This document shows, piece after piece, positions 1-11,056 of a stretch of DNA of 64,000 nucleotides. The DNA comes from Alisma plantago-aquatica. Taxonomy: Eukaryota > Streptophyta > Magnoliopsida > Alismatales > Alismataceae. Position numbers and translations under genes: made by a program. Below the pieces are notes generated by a model. It was not told where the DNA came from, did no database searches, and saw only the letters and a list, made by a program, of their open reading frames with translations. Position 1 is the first letter of the stretch. Each line of letters starts with the position of its first letter. Where the stretch lies: assembly GCA_963693085.1 (NCBI GenBank), contig OY856409.1:294104058-294168057 (forward strand). Direction: 5' to 3'.

Positions 1-1912
1 CATCCAAGTGTCATCTCCGTCAGCAGCATGCCGCCACCGGCGATCGCCCGACCATCATTCCGAGCGGCCAGTAGACAGCAGCCATCACCATATTTCATAC
101 GTCGACATCATCATCTCCATCTGCCTCTGTACTCGGCCACCGCTGCCCGTATCTATCAAACAGCAGTTGGCCATATCCAGCAGCACTGCTGGCCTGCCTG
201 CCCGCTAGGGGATTTATCTGTTGCTCGACTCCTTGTTGTTCCGTGCTGCCCCATATGCAACCTACTACCGCCGGCCGCAAACAGCAGCACCACAGGCCGC
301 CAACAGCAATAGACTATTGCCACCGGTCTCCAGTCCATCTCGTCGTTGCTGCCCCATATCCTTGGCTAAAGCACGGTCACCCATCACTCTCCACCGCTAC
401 CAAACAGCCCTATTATTGCCCCCATATACCAGATGCCAGTTGATATTCGGATCCTTAATCGGATCTGCCCTTAGCTAATCGGATCCAGTTTTAAGCCAAA
501 CAAATCCATTTTCGGGTCGGGATTAGATCCATTTAATTTTCTACCTGGATCTTACATTGACCCATTTAACATATTCTCTCCGGTTATCGGTTTCATTCTC
601 CACATATTACACATCTCCATATCTCAAATCCACCAATTTCTTTCCCACCCACCCATATCATGTGTGTATCCCTTTCCACAGAGCAGGGGGTCATATATCC
701 ACTTCTCCACACCAAACACTCACTCTCGTAGTATTTGGTGTGCGGGGGGGATAGAGAAGAGAGGAAGAGATGAGAAGAGAGAAAGAGAGCGAGTGAGAGA
801 ATATGTATGAGAGAGAGTATGAGAAGAGATGATATATGTATTCAGGCTATATATGTTCCAGGCTATTATCTTCATGGAGCTTCGCATTGTTCTGCACATC
901 TATTCTCTACTCTAGACAGCAATGAAGGATCTTCATTCAACGTCAACACCAAGCTATCCTCGTTCATACCGCGTTATGTACGTCAGGTGTTGATGGTGTA
1001 CTTTTTCAGCTGCATTTACATGAGACATATGGGTGCTTCTTCAAATTTCAGAAGCTCAGCAAGCCTACCAAGTCTACATTTGCAAGGTTGATAGTTCATC
1101 TAAAGATATCTTCATCGAGTTGCTTCATCACGTCTTCTCCGAGCTGCATCTGTTCTTACGGCATCGCCTTCCGCTGATCTTCTTGGGACTTTCCTTGATG
1201 GATGATATCTCCTTTCCCATCAAGCCCCCAAGGTCCATGCGTTGGAGTTATGGTACCTGCATCGTATCACCAACATATCGTCTATTTGTGTTTGTGCCAT
1301 GTTATGCACGTCTTCTCAGACAATTCGAAGATTTCGCTACTGCTACATCGACATTGGGCATCCGCGTTCATGTCGCGTTAAGTACGTAATCCAATAAATA
1401 TGACGTAGTGATGGTGTTGAGGATCGTCTGCTCCAAGTGGCGAATTACTGTTGTAGTATTAGGTTCCATTCTTCATATGTTCTTCATTCCAGACGCACTC
1501 CAAAGACCTTCAAAGCTCGAGGATCTCCAGCCTGCATAATACAATTTCAAAGAAGAGAGGCATTGTCAACACATGGTTCAGGGGGAGTATTAAGGGGGAG
1601 TATCAATTTTTGTATGGGGAGTGATATTTATCTTTTATCTTTCATTTATCATTTCTTTTGTCGTTTTATCGAGTCTTGTAACCTCCAAGCTTTGGACATG
1701 TGTTTCACCCATGCTCCAGCTCGAGGGGGAGTGTTAGAGAGTCTATATTAGCCTATTTAGTTAATAGGTTAATTAGATAGTGGGCTTTTGTATTTCAGCC
1801 CGTTTAGAATACTTGCGTCCTAAGTCTTAAGGTGTCTCCCTTCTCCTATATAAAGGAGAGGGCGTCCAGTCTTGTATTCATCCCATTGCATTCAATACAA
1901 TATTATTTCACA
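1..1912 (+). mobile_element. Non-autonomous LTR retroelement, copy 1 (3' part)
   Basis: The window opens inside the internal region of a small LTR element that ends with an LTR at 1732-1912. The internal sequence aligns by eye, in inverted orientation, with the complete copy at 3158-5653: the stretch from about 430 to 1730 matches about 4690 down to 3350. It includes a purine-rich run near 750-830 followed by a shared segment from about 829. No Gag, protease, integrase or reverse transcriptase motif is seen in any frame; the ORFs of about 100 codons at 807-1389 resemble nothing I recognise. A purine tract ends at 1731, directly before the LTR, as expected for a plus-strand primer site. The 5' LTR lies left of the window. 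The element interrupts an older Copia pol sequence that starts again near 1945. Confidence 0.75.
1732..1912 (+). repeat. 3' LTR of non-autonomous element copy 1
   Basis: This 181-bp LTR begins TGTTAGAGAG after a GAGGGGGAG purine tract and ends TATTATTTCACA, giving TG...CA termini. It is clearly related to the 192-bp LTRs of copy 2 (TGTTAAAGAG...TATTATTTCACA on that strand). A TATA-like CCTATATAAAGG lies near 1844, a likely LTR promoter. The following GTAAT would be one copy of the TSD; the partner is outside the window. Confidence 0.8.
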
Positions 1913-1944
1913 GTAATCTCTGATAGACTATCTCTACAGAGTAG

Positions 1945-2945
1945 CCTTCTAGGTATGTTGCTCGGAGGGAGTGTCATTGCAAGTGAGCCACATAGCTATA
2001 TATGAACTGAAGCAAAATTATAGTGTATGGTTAGGTAAGCTCACTCAAATTTATGTGTCACTAAATTTTTTAGATTCATTGTCATAAGAAAACTAAAAAC
2101 AGGATAGTTATCATGATTGTATATGTTGATTGTTGAGAATATAATCTTGTTAAATAGTTATGAAGTTGGTATTGCATAAACAAATTCCCACTTATTGAAA
2201 TATTATGACACTAAGAAATTATAAATCCATATCAATAAGAAGAAAATAGCATGATTGGATGTAAGCTTGTTGTTTCCCTAATAGACCAGTCATATAATCT
2301 CTTGAACACCATAAATCTCAGTACAAAAAGTTGGTTGAGTAACTCATGTATCTCATCATCATCAATCCAGATGTATCTTATGTCTTCGGGATTCTTAGTA
2401 TATCATGTATTCCTAGATAATGTCACTCAAATGTGGCATGTCATGTTCTACAATACTTAAAAAGGACTCCTAGAAAAGGATTTTTATTTAATGAAATGGA
2501 CACTTGAATCTTGTTGACATACACTTGTGGATATTGCTTGAAGATGGAAATCTTGTCACTTGGTGTAGCAAGAATTAGATAAGGTGGCAAGATACAGTGT
2601 AGAAGTTGAATATAGAGTGATGGACCACACCACAGGTGAAATTCTGTAGGTTAAATTCCTTATTCCTAAGTTTGGAAACCATATTGAGATAGTTATACCT
2701 ACGTATCATGAAAACCATGTAGTCACCTTAATAGCCAAAGATCTTATCTTCATAAGCGCAAGCATATTGAAGTGGAATGTCACTTCCTACAAGATTTTGC
2801 CTTAGTAGGGGAAATTATTACTCTAAAACCACAAGACCAAGTTATAGATATCTTCACAAAGCCTTTCATTAACAAAAGTGTTTGGGATTTCTATAACAAG
2901 ATGGGTATGGTAGATATCTATGCTCCAACATAAGGGAAAGCTTTA
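1945..2945 (+). pseudogene. Degenerate Copia reverse transcriptase/RNase H fragment
   Basis: Reading across frames gives the usual order of a plant Copia pol C-terminus. First comes a GYVA...GECHCK...LKQN segment near 1950-2010, like the conserved PPGY...LYGLKQ of Copia RT. A YVD remnant of the YVDD catalytic box follows near 2125, then a GCK-VDxxID-like segment from 2251. Next is LKRTPRKGFLF near 2460 (family form LKSTPGKGLLF), GNLVTWCSKN near 2550 (family NLVTWRSKKQ), VEVEYRVM near 2610, and finally DQVIDIFTKPF and KMGMVDIYAPT near 2840-2930. Many stops and frame changes show it is dead. The start of pol is missing because copy 1 ends just upstream. It lies beyond the last visible pyruvate kinase exon on the opposite strand, so probably in an intron of that gene. 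Confidence 0.8.
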
Positions 2946-3157
2946 AGCGATGTGTATCTCTATCTATTATATCGTTCTTCATGTATTTTTCTCCCTATGC
3001 CACTCTCTTTTAGTCCTACACCATGCAAAATTCATTTTTGACACTTCCCAAACTCCCATAAATAGTGTGGTTTCTTCTTTATTAAACATCAACTTAAGTT
3101 CTATAAAGTGTAATTCCTCAAAATACATTGAGTGTGTAGCTTCCCCTTCATGAGGCT
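2946..3157 (+). other. Flank between Copia pol remnant and copy 2 insertion
   Basis: This AT-rich stretch follows the Copia pol stop and a short purine run (AAGGGAAAG near 2932). It is probably the old 3' LTR or untranslated end of that Copia element, but no second copy exists here to define it. It ends in AGGCT (3153-3157), the left target-site copy of the next insertion, and the interrupted sequence resumes at 5659. Confidence 0.4.
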
Positions 3158-3349
3158 TGTGAAATAATATTATTGTATTGAATACAATGGGATTAGATGA
3201 GTACAAGACTGGACACCCTTGTCCTATATATAGGAGCAAGGGAGAAACCTTGAGACTTGTGTCCCAAGTAATCTAAACGGGCCGAGACACTAAAGGCCCA
3301 CTAACTAATTAACATATTAACTAAATAGGCTAATATAGACTCTTTAACA
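3158..3349 (-). repeat. 3' LTR of copy 2
   Basis: The 192-bp LTR runs from TGTGAAATAA to CTCTTTAACA on the plus strand. It carries a palindromic TATA-box-like CTATATATAG near 3224-3233. It differs from its partner at 5462-5653 at four positions by eye. Confidence 0.93.
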
Positions 3350-3360
3350 GTCCCCCTCAA
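3350..3360 (-). other. Polypurine tract of copy 2
   Basis: Read on the minus strand this is TTGAGGGGGAC directly before the 3' LTR start, the usual plus-strand priming site of LTR retroelements. The same tract precedes the LTR of copy 1. Confidence 0.8.
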
Positions 3361-5446
3361 GCTGGAGCATGGGTGAAACACATGTCCAAAGCTTGGAGGT
3401 TACAAGACTCGATAAAACGATAAAAGAAATGATAGATGAAAGATAAAAGATAAATATCACTCCCATACAAAAGATGTTACTCCCCATTAATCAATACTCC
3501 CCCTGAATCATAAAGTGACGATGACTCTGCAGGCTGAAAAAACTCGAGCTTTGAAGAATGTCTTTCTTTGAAGTGCATCTGAAGAGCATCTGAAGAATGG
3601 ACCTGATACAACAGCAGTAATTCGCCACTTGGAGCAGATGATCATCCATACCACGACCACAACAACTTCACTGGAATCCGTACTTAACGCGGCACGAACG
3701 CGGATCTCTCAATGATGATGTAGTAGTGGTGGTGTCTTCAAAACGTCTGAGAAGACGTGCATAACGTGGCACGAACACGGACGGACGATATGCTGGTGAT
3801 ACGATGCAGGTACCATAACTCTGTAGCGTGAACCTTGGGGGCTTGACAGGAAAGGAGATATCATCCATCAAGGAAAGTCCCAAGAAGATCAGCAACAGGT
3901 GATGTCGAAACAGCAGATGTAGCTCGGAGAAGACCTAACGAAGCAGCTCGGTGAAGATAAACTCTGAGCTTCTGAAAATCTGAAGAAGCACTCATCTGTC
4001 TCATATGAATGCAGCTGAAGAAATACACCATCAACACCTGACGTACATAATGCGGTACGAACGCGGATACGGTGTCGACGCTGAATGAAGCTGGCTGGTG
4101 GAGAACAGACGTGTTGAAGAACGTGAAGCTCCATGAAGATAATAGTCTGGAACATATATAACCTGAATACATATATCATCATCTCATCTCATACTCTATC
4201 TCTCATACATTCTCTCTCATACTCTCCCATGTTGGCTCTCTCTTCTCATCTCTTCCTCTCCTCTCTATCCCCCGCACACCAAATATGACAAGAGTGAGTG
4301 TTTGGTGTAGAGAAATGGATACATGACCCCCCTCCACTGTAGAAAGGGATACACACAAGATATGGGTGGGTGGGAAAGAATTTGGTGGATTTGAGAGGAT
4401 TTTGTGATATGGAGATGTATAAAAATGTGGAGAATGGAAATCGATAACCGGAGAGAGTATACTAAATGGGTCAATGTAAGATCCGGGTAGAAAATTAAAT
4501 GGATCTGATCCCCACCTGAAAAGGGATTTGTTTGGCCCGTTAGGTCAACAAATCTGGGGGTGCGGGGGCGGAGCCCCCGCGAAAAATCCAATTAGGGTCA
4601 AAATGGGATTCGATTAGCAAAAGATAGGATCGATTAAGGATTCGAATAGAGACAGGGATAATGCATATGGGGGCAGTAAACATGGTTGTTTGGTGGCGGT
4701 GGAGAGTGATGGGTGACTGCTCGCAGTAGACAACAACAATTAACCTGAGGGCCAGGATGATGAGACGTCGGTTGAAGAGTGTGATCGTCGACTGGGGATA
4801 TGGTTTCTGGATGAAGAGGTAGCAACTCTGCAGTAGATGGACACGGCGGCGGCGATAATGACTGTGACAGCGGCTGCTGGAGACAGTCGGCGGAAGAGGG
4901 CCGGCGGCGCCTGGACTGGCTGGTTGTGGCTACAGCAGCGGCGGGTGGCTGCAGTTGGGTCGACGACAGCGTCGACTGTTGTTGTTGCCCGCAGCGGTGA
5001 TGGTTTCTGGAGGTCGGCGGCTGGGTTATTGTGGATGGCGGCTGACGATGGCGCTGCTCTTTGCGGATGGGCGGCGCAGATGTTGACGATAGCGTTGTTG
5101 TTTGTTGGTGGTAGTGCGGATAGCTACGGCTGCCTTGGGCCGACGGTAGCAGCTATTGCTGTTGGTTGCAGCGGCTGGTGGCAGATGGAGGAGGTGATGG
5201 TGGCGTTGGATATTACCGCCGGATATGGCGGCTAGAGAGTAGCTATGAAAGGGAAGAAAGAGCCATGTAGGCCGGATTTGCCTAGTGGGCAGCCGGCCTA
5301 GGCCATGGCGACGGTCGCCCGCAGGCGGGGAGAGCCTGCGGTTGCTCTCTCGCTGAGAGAGGCGGCGGCTATGAAAGGAGGGTTGTTGTAGGCGCCGACT
5401 AGGAGGGAGAACGGAGGATGGCTGCTAGGTTTTCCTAAGGAGCAAA

Positions 5447-5461
5447 CGTGCTCTGATACCA
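5447..5461 (-). other. Primer-binding site of copy 2
   Basis: On the minus strand the sequence immediately after the 5' LTR reads TGGTATCAGAGCACG. The first 12 bases match the classic plant primer-binding site complementary to the 3' end of initiator methionine tRNA. Confidence 0.9.
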
Positions 5462-5653
5462 TGTGAAATAATATTATTGTATTGAACACAATGGGATTAG
5501 ATGAGTACAAGACTGGACACCCTTGTCCTATATATAGGAGCAAGGGAGAAACCCTGAGACTTGTGTCCCAAGTAATCTAAACGGGCCGAGACACTAAAGG
5601 CCCACTAACTAATTAACCTATTAACCAAATAGGCTAATATAGACTCTTTAACA
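5462..5653 (-). repeat. 5' LTR of copy 2
   Basis: This 192-bp partner of 3158-3349 has the same termini and the same TATATATA box near 5530. It is followed on the plus strand by the second AGGCT target-site copy. Confidence 0.93.
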
Positions 5654-5658
5654 AGGCT

Positions 5659-5938
5659 TATTTGGCATTGCATGAGAACAACAAGAGCCCGATATTATGG
5701 TACCTAATATGGCAAATCCATCACCTTACTAGCCTCCTCAGGATTCCAGAAAAAGTGAAGTAACAAGTGAGAAAAAACAGAAAATTATAATATAAAAATA
5801 CAAAAACGAAGGAGCAACTCTTTTTCCAGAGGATTGTTGTTGCCTTCCTAGATCAATATGGGAAAAGAACCCTATTGCATAGGCACAGTTTGAATCAAAT
5901 CGGGATCGAATTTAAGCAAACAGGCTCAAGTTGATTAC
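5659..5938. other. Intron downstream of the last visible exon
   Basis: This stretch lies between the retroelement and the GT donor of pyruvate kinase exon 6. It is AT-rich and holds no further pyruvate kinase exon; in particular the expected AMVARGDLG segment is absent. It belongs to the intron after exon 6, which would be at least 5.9 kb long if the gene continues beyond the left edge. Confidence 0.6.
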
Positions 5939-6027
5939 CCCATCAGATGCTGTAATAATGGAATGCAAATTAGGAATGGAATCGGCACTTTCAATTTTCA
6001 CAATGACATGTATATCAGCGTTGCAAC
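5939..6027 (-). CDS. PKP2: Pyruvate kinase exon 6 (last visible exon)
   Basis: The exon reads [20 protein letters not shown] and HSIITASDG after a TATTTTGCAG acceptor. It contains the family's active-site signature, with Lys in VKIE as proton-transfer base and Glu as Mg2+ ligand. It ends GATGGG/GTAATC in phase 0, just before the metal-binding ARGD segment, which should open the next exon but is not found between here and position 1. Confidence 0.93.
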
Positions 6028-9000
6028 CTGCAAAATACAAAATGACTGGATGCATCACTAACTAACAAGACAAGAATACTTCTAGCGCTAAATAATCTAA
6101 AGCTGGTCAATTACTTTTGAGGTAGTCCTTTAATTCATGAACAACTTGTGCGTCTTTCACAAAGGAGACTGCATAGAAATCAACTTTGTTTTCAACACCA
6201 AACTTAATATCGTCCCAATCTTTATCTGCATCATGCAAGAGAATTCAGCACAACATTCATAATACTACGTGAGATGATCAGAGATCAGAATATGAACTAA
6301 GGAAAACATGTGGTGGATATGATAAGCTAGAAAAGTACTTTATTATTGTAACTTCAAACCTGTAATGGATGGCAGGGTAGCACTTTTTCCTCGGACATTT
6401 AAATGTCTCCTGGACTTCAGTTCACCACCATCCACAACTTCGCACTTGGCAGAATCTTCGGCTTTTGACTTTACTATTAAGGACATCATTCCTCCTGAAG
6501 AACAAATTTCCGAAGCATTAAGAAATGTCGGTTAACATAGAGATTGGCGCAGTCATGTCTTTCAAAGCATATGCCAATAGCATATATGGATAGTTATAAA
6601 AGGCACGACTGTGAAATCTAGAATGTATAGACAAATTTGCAGTACTGTCTTACCATCTACTAGAAGCATATCACCAACTTCAACATCATTGATGAAATCA
6701 TCGTAATTTACACTGACACAGGTCTCCGTACCAACCCCTCTCTTAATTGTAAAGGTGAATTCCTGTCCTGCAGTTAGGTTGATAGGTTGTGGCAAGTCCC
6801 CACTCCTTACTTCAGGTCCCTGGAAACAATGCACGACATTCATAAAACATAATGCAGTGAGTAATATATGAATTGTCCTGAGACTAACTTCTAATGGTGC
6901 CTATACAAGGTTAAGTAATACATTTTTATCAGAATATTCGATGTCTGTAAAAGCTAGAAGACTGCATAGTGAAGCGTACTTTAGAGTGGTACAATAAAAT
7001 AATAAGACACAGTTTAATCATTTGTAGTGTCAAAGAGTCAAGACAACAAGGCATGAACTAAAAGCTGGCATGGAAACCCTGAAGGAAATATTTAGAGACT
7101 GTTAACTTATATCCTAAACAACTCAGACTCAAAGATTTTCACCAGATAAGGAAAGTGGGGGCAGTTTGTGCTACTGGAATTTGAAGTTGAACGCATTAAG
7201 AAGGATATAACAGGCAGATCTGTCTCTTTGTGAATGAGCAGAACCTAGGTTTTCTGCTGTTAACCTGGGCTTGGGGTAAGGGTTTTTGGCTTTTTTCAAA
7301 ACCACCCTTTCCCCCGAGCACTACTTCTCAGTCTCATCCTCCCTCTCACTCTCTGGCAAACTGCGGCTCTTCCTGAGGTTGTTGTTTGCCTAAAGCAATT
7401 TTTTAGGTTTTCAATAAGATGAAACCCTCCCATGTGAGAGTATTGTTAGAGTGTCTATTTACTTAAGTGTTTTAGTCTTTTACTTAAGTTCTGTTTAGTC
7501 TGTTTGTAACATGGGCTAATTGTGTATTGGCCCATTAGGGTTTGTCTAAGTGTCTGTATGCTTCCCCCTTATCCTATTTATAGGAAAGGGTGGCTACCTC
7601 CTATCTATCAAGCAATAACAAAAAAATCTACACGAAAGGGGATTTCCCCCACTCATATCGTTTTCCACAAGTACCTCTATCTTCTTGTTGAGGCTTTGTC
7701 ACTCAGTCATGAGAGCTTTCTACCCATTTTTTGGGGCCTTGGTGATCTCTAGGTTCTCAAAGGTTCTTTCAGTTTTGGTCGTTGATGGATGCTCGCTTGA
7801 TGGTTATTTGTGCGTCTAAATCTGTGAAGCCTGAGCAATCTTGTCCTCCCCAAGACTATGTTGGATCGATGCTACCCTCGCATAATGTTGTGGAATATGG
7901 CAGCAATGCTTCAGAAGCAGAGCACATACGTTATTGTTTGGCATCTAGTTTCTCAATCTTTATTCTTGTAGGAAATGGATATTTGTCAGTTTTGAACTCA
8001 ATCAAGTTTGATTTTATGTACATAGTGTATGCCTTTCTATCAATGAATTAGCCTCCTTATCAATAAAGGAGGATATTACAGAAAAGATCCAAATGAGATA
8101 TCATCAGCCTAAGAAAATTTTACAAAGACGTATGCTAAGCCACCTCAGAGAGAGCTGCTCCAAAACCATGACTGTGATCCAAATTAGATTACCGTGATGT
8201 CGTGTTATCTCATAGTTTCCCACTATGACTCGAATATGGGAGGTTGATCCAACTGAGATACCATAATTTCATCAGTGTTAATGATAACGCATAGGTGCCT
8301 TTGCTGATAATCCATACATGACTTTGCTTGTAGTCAGTCCTGTAGCAGCTTCACCCTCATTCTCTTCCATTTGTTTCTTCTCTGCATCACCATCAATTCC
8401 AAATGTCCACATGTTCATTTCACTTTCTCTTCTCCCGCCCTCTTCACCTATGTGGAAGAATTCAATCCTAGGCTCCATTTGGCAAAACGTTTATTTCAAA
8501 TGCTGGCCATGCATACACGACGGGCCACCACGTGAAATTAACCTGGTGGAAATCTTAATTTTGTGCCTACTAATTCCATTCTCTAATTATCGCTACAGCC
8601 ATCAGTCTTACTAGTTACCTTAGCCTTCATCTAGCTATATAACTGTTAATCAACCCTCTTTACGAACATGTCACCCTTGAGTGACCCATTCCTCCCCTCC
8701 CTATCTTCGATATTGCTATATCCAGATCCATCATTGAAAGAAAAGATAGCACAGCACCGCTAGACTGCATGCAAATCTTATACTACCTTTTCCCTTTTTT
8801 CAACATCTCTTTAACCAGCCTTCCCCATCACCTGCTACTATGCCTTTGTGTATCACTATCAACTAACCAACCTTTACCTTCCTATGATGTGCAGAGTGAT
8901 ATCCAGCAAGTGGGGTTCAATGAAGCCAACTGAAAAAAGTCCCAATGATTCAAGGTTAACATTTGTCATACATGTGTGATAAACTTATCGACGTCAACAG

Positions 9001-10547
9001 CTTCATTCTTGTCTACAATTCTGAAAATCATCTCCCAACCATAACCCTCTTTTCAAGCCTCTTTTTTGGCAGACTTTCTACTTTGTTTTATTAAATGGTG
9101 CTACTGAAAAGCCTTCTTGTTGCTTGGAAGGGTCATCTTTGACTTCAAAATCGTTCTGACCCCATTGATCACATCTATATTTGATTTAGTGTGACCATAA
9201 TTCCTCACAACCCCTTCATTTCTTACCACCCACTCACTCAAACTGACATCTTTATCGATGTACATGACTTTGCTTCTCCTTATTACCAAACCCCTCATAT
9301 GCAAGGACTTCAACATCATGCTCAACTAACCAATATGCAGTGTGGTTGCCTAATTTATGTTTTTGCAGCTACTAACTATTTGGATGTCTTCAACTGGGTT
9401 AGACTTGTGATTCCTTAGTTTTAAGGGTCTGCTTATACTAGGTAGAAAGGATAGTCATTAGGTTGATGAAGTATAGTGGCTTCACAATGCCAAGCTAACA
9501 ATCTTTTTTATTCCAACTACAACCCTTCCAAATTTTATTATGTGCCCCAGCTTTACAATGGCCACTGGGCTATTATTACAAATATTGGTTCATGTTCAAT
9601 GCCTCTCTATTTGTAGCACCAGAATCTGCCTTTCAGCACCTAGTTTTTGGTTGCTAGTTTCTTCCTAATTACCATTCCACGGATCGTGATAGTTTTTATA
9701 ATGCCTTTACAGTACCTACTTTCTACTTTGTTTCATTGAATGGTGCTACTGAAAAGCCTTCTTGTTGCTTGGAAGGGTCATCTTTGACTTCAAAATCGTT
9801 CCGATAATCCGACCCCATTGATCACATCTATATTTGATTTAGTGTGACCATAATTCCTCACAACCCCTTCGTTTCTTACCACCCACTCACTCAAACTGGC
9901 ATCTTTATCGATGTACATGACTTTGCTTCTCCTTATTACCAAACCCGTCATATGCAAGGACTTCAACATCATGCTCAGCTAACCAATATGCAGTGTGGCT
10001 GCCTAATTTAAGTTTTTGCAGCTACTAACTATTTGGATGTCTTCAACTGGGTTAGACTTGTGATTCCTTAGTTTTAAGGGTCTGCTTATACTAGGTAGAA
10101 AGGATAGTCATTAGGTTGATGAAATATAGTGACTTCACAATGCCACAGCTAACAATCTCTTTTATTCCAGCTACAACCCTTCCAAATTTTATTATGTGCC
10201 CCAGCTTTACAATGGCCACTGTGCTATTATTACAAATATTGGCTCATGTTCAATGCCTCTCTATTTGTAGCACCAGAATCTGCCTTTCAGCACCTAGTTT
10301 CTGGTTGCTAGTTTCTTCCTAATTACCATTCCACAGATCGTGATAGTTTTTATAATGCCTTTACCGTACCTTAACAAAATGGTTTAGAATCACTTCGGTT
10401 GGCACTTGGCGCTCCCCACCTAAGGACATGTCAAGCTCCTTTAGAGACAATGATTACTATTCCATCATCAACATGTCAAGCACACTTGGAGCCACCCGTT
10501 TCTCCTCAACCATCTTATCACAGCATCTTTGATGAACATCAGCTGAA

Positions 10548-10620
<73 letters not shown>

Positions 10621-11005
10621 GCTAGAATACACTCGAGTGTACGGATCGCACGAATACACTCAAGTGTGTTTGCATATCAAGACTATTTTTTGCAAAATGT
10701 AAACCGTTGATCTTCACCGTCATACTATAACTAGGCTACATAAAAATTTTGAGCCAATTTGGATGAGTGTAAGCCACTCATCCAAGGGCAACAAAATCGA
10801 CGCGCGAAACTAATTTGAAATGCATAATTTTTGCGGTCTTCATAACATGAGCTATACATATCCAAATGTGCTCAAATTTTGCGTATGAGTTGTTCACGAG
10901 ATGTTTAAGAAGATCAACGGATTAGATTTAAAAAAATATATTACATCATGAAAAACTACTTGAGTGTATTCCGCTCCGGATACACTCGAGTGTATTCTAG
11001 CCTGA

Positions 11006-11056
<51 letters not shown>

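Larger units (their letters stand above)
3158..5653 (-). mobile_element. Complete non-autonomous LTR retroelement, copy 2
   Basis: The element is 2,496 bp, with two 192-bp LTRs at 3158-3349 and 5462-5653 and a 5-bp TSD AGGCT at 3153-3157 and 5654-5658. Read on the minus strand it has, in order: 5' LTR; a primer-binding site TGGTATCAGAGC abutting the LTR (initiator-methionine tRNA type); about 2.1 kb of internal sequence; a GAGGGGGAC purine tract; and the 3' LTR. The internal region has no recognisable gag or pol domain, so it must depend on proteins from another element. The short LTR and its TGTTA...TAACA-type ends fit a Copia (Ale-like) parent, which is an inference. I count four base differences between the two LTRs, so the insertion is young. 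It lies in the same orientation as the host pyruvate kinase gene. Confidence 0.92.

Noticed and set aside
807..1389. Overlapping open frames of 94 and 118 codons in copy 1
   Set aside because: The related copy 2 does not preserve a comparable protein, and no retroelement motif is present.
4837..5235. 132-codon GC-rich open frame on the plus strand
   Set aside because: It lies antisense inside the non-autonomous LTR element, is made of GCN/GGN low-complexity codons, and has no recognisable domain.
8278..8478. Minus-strand frame of 66 codons with protein-like composition
   Set aside because: No family resemblance, no neighbouring exon and no second copy; kept only as a remark in the intron entry.
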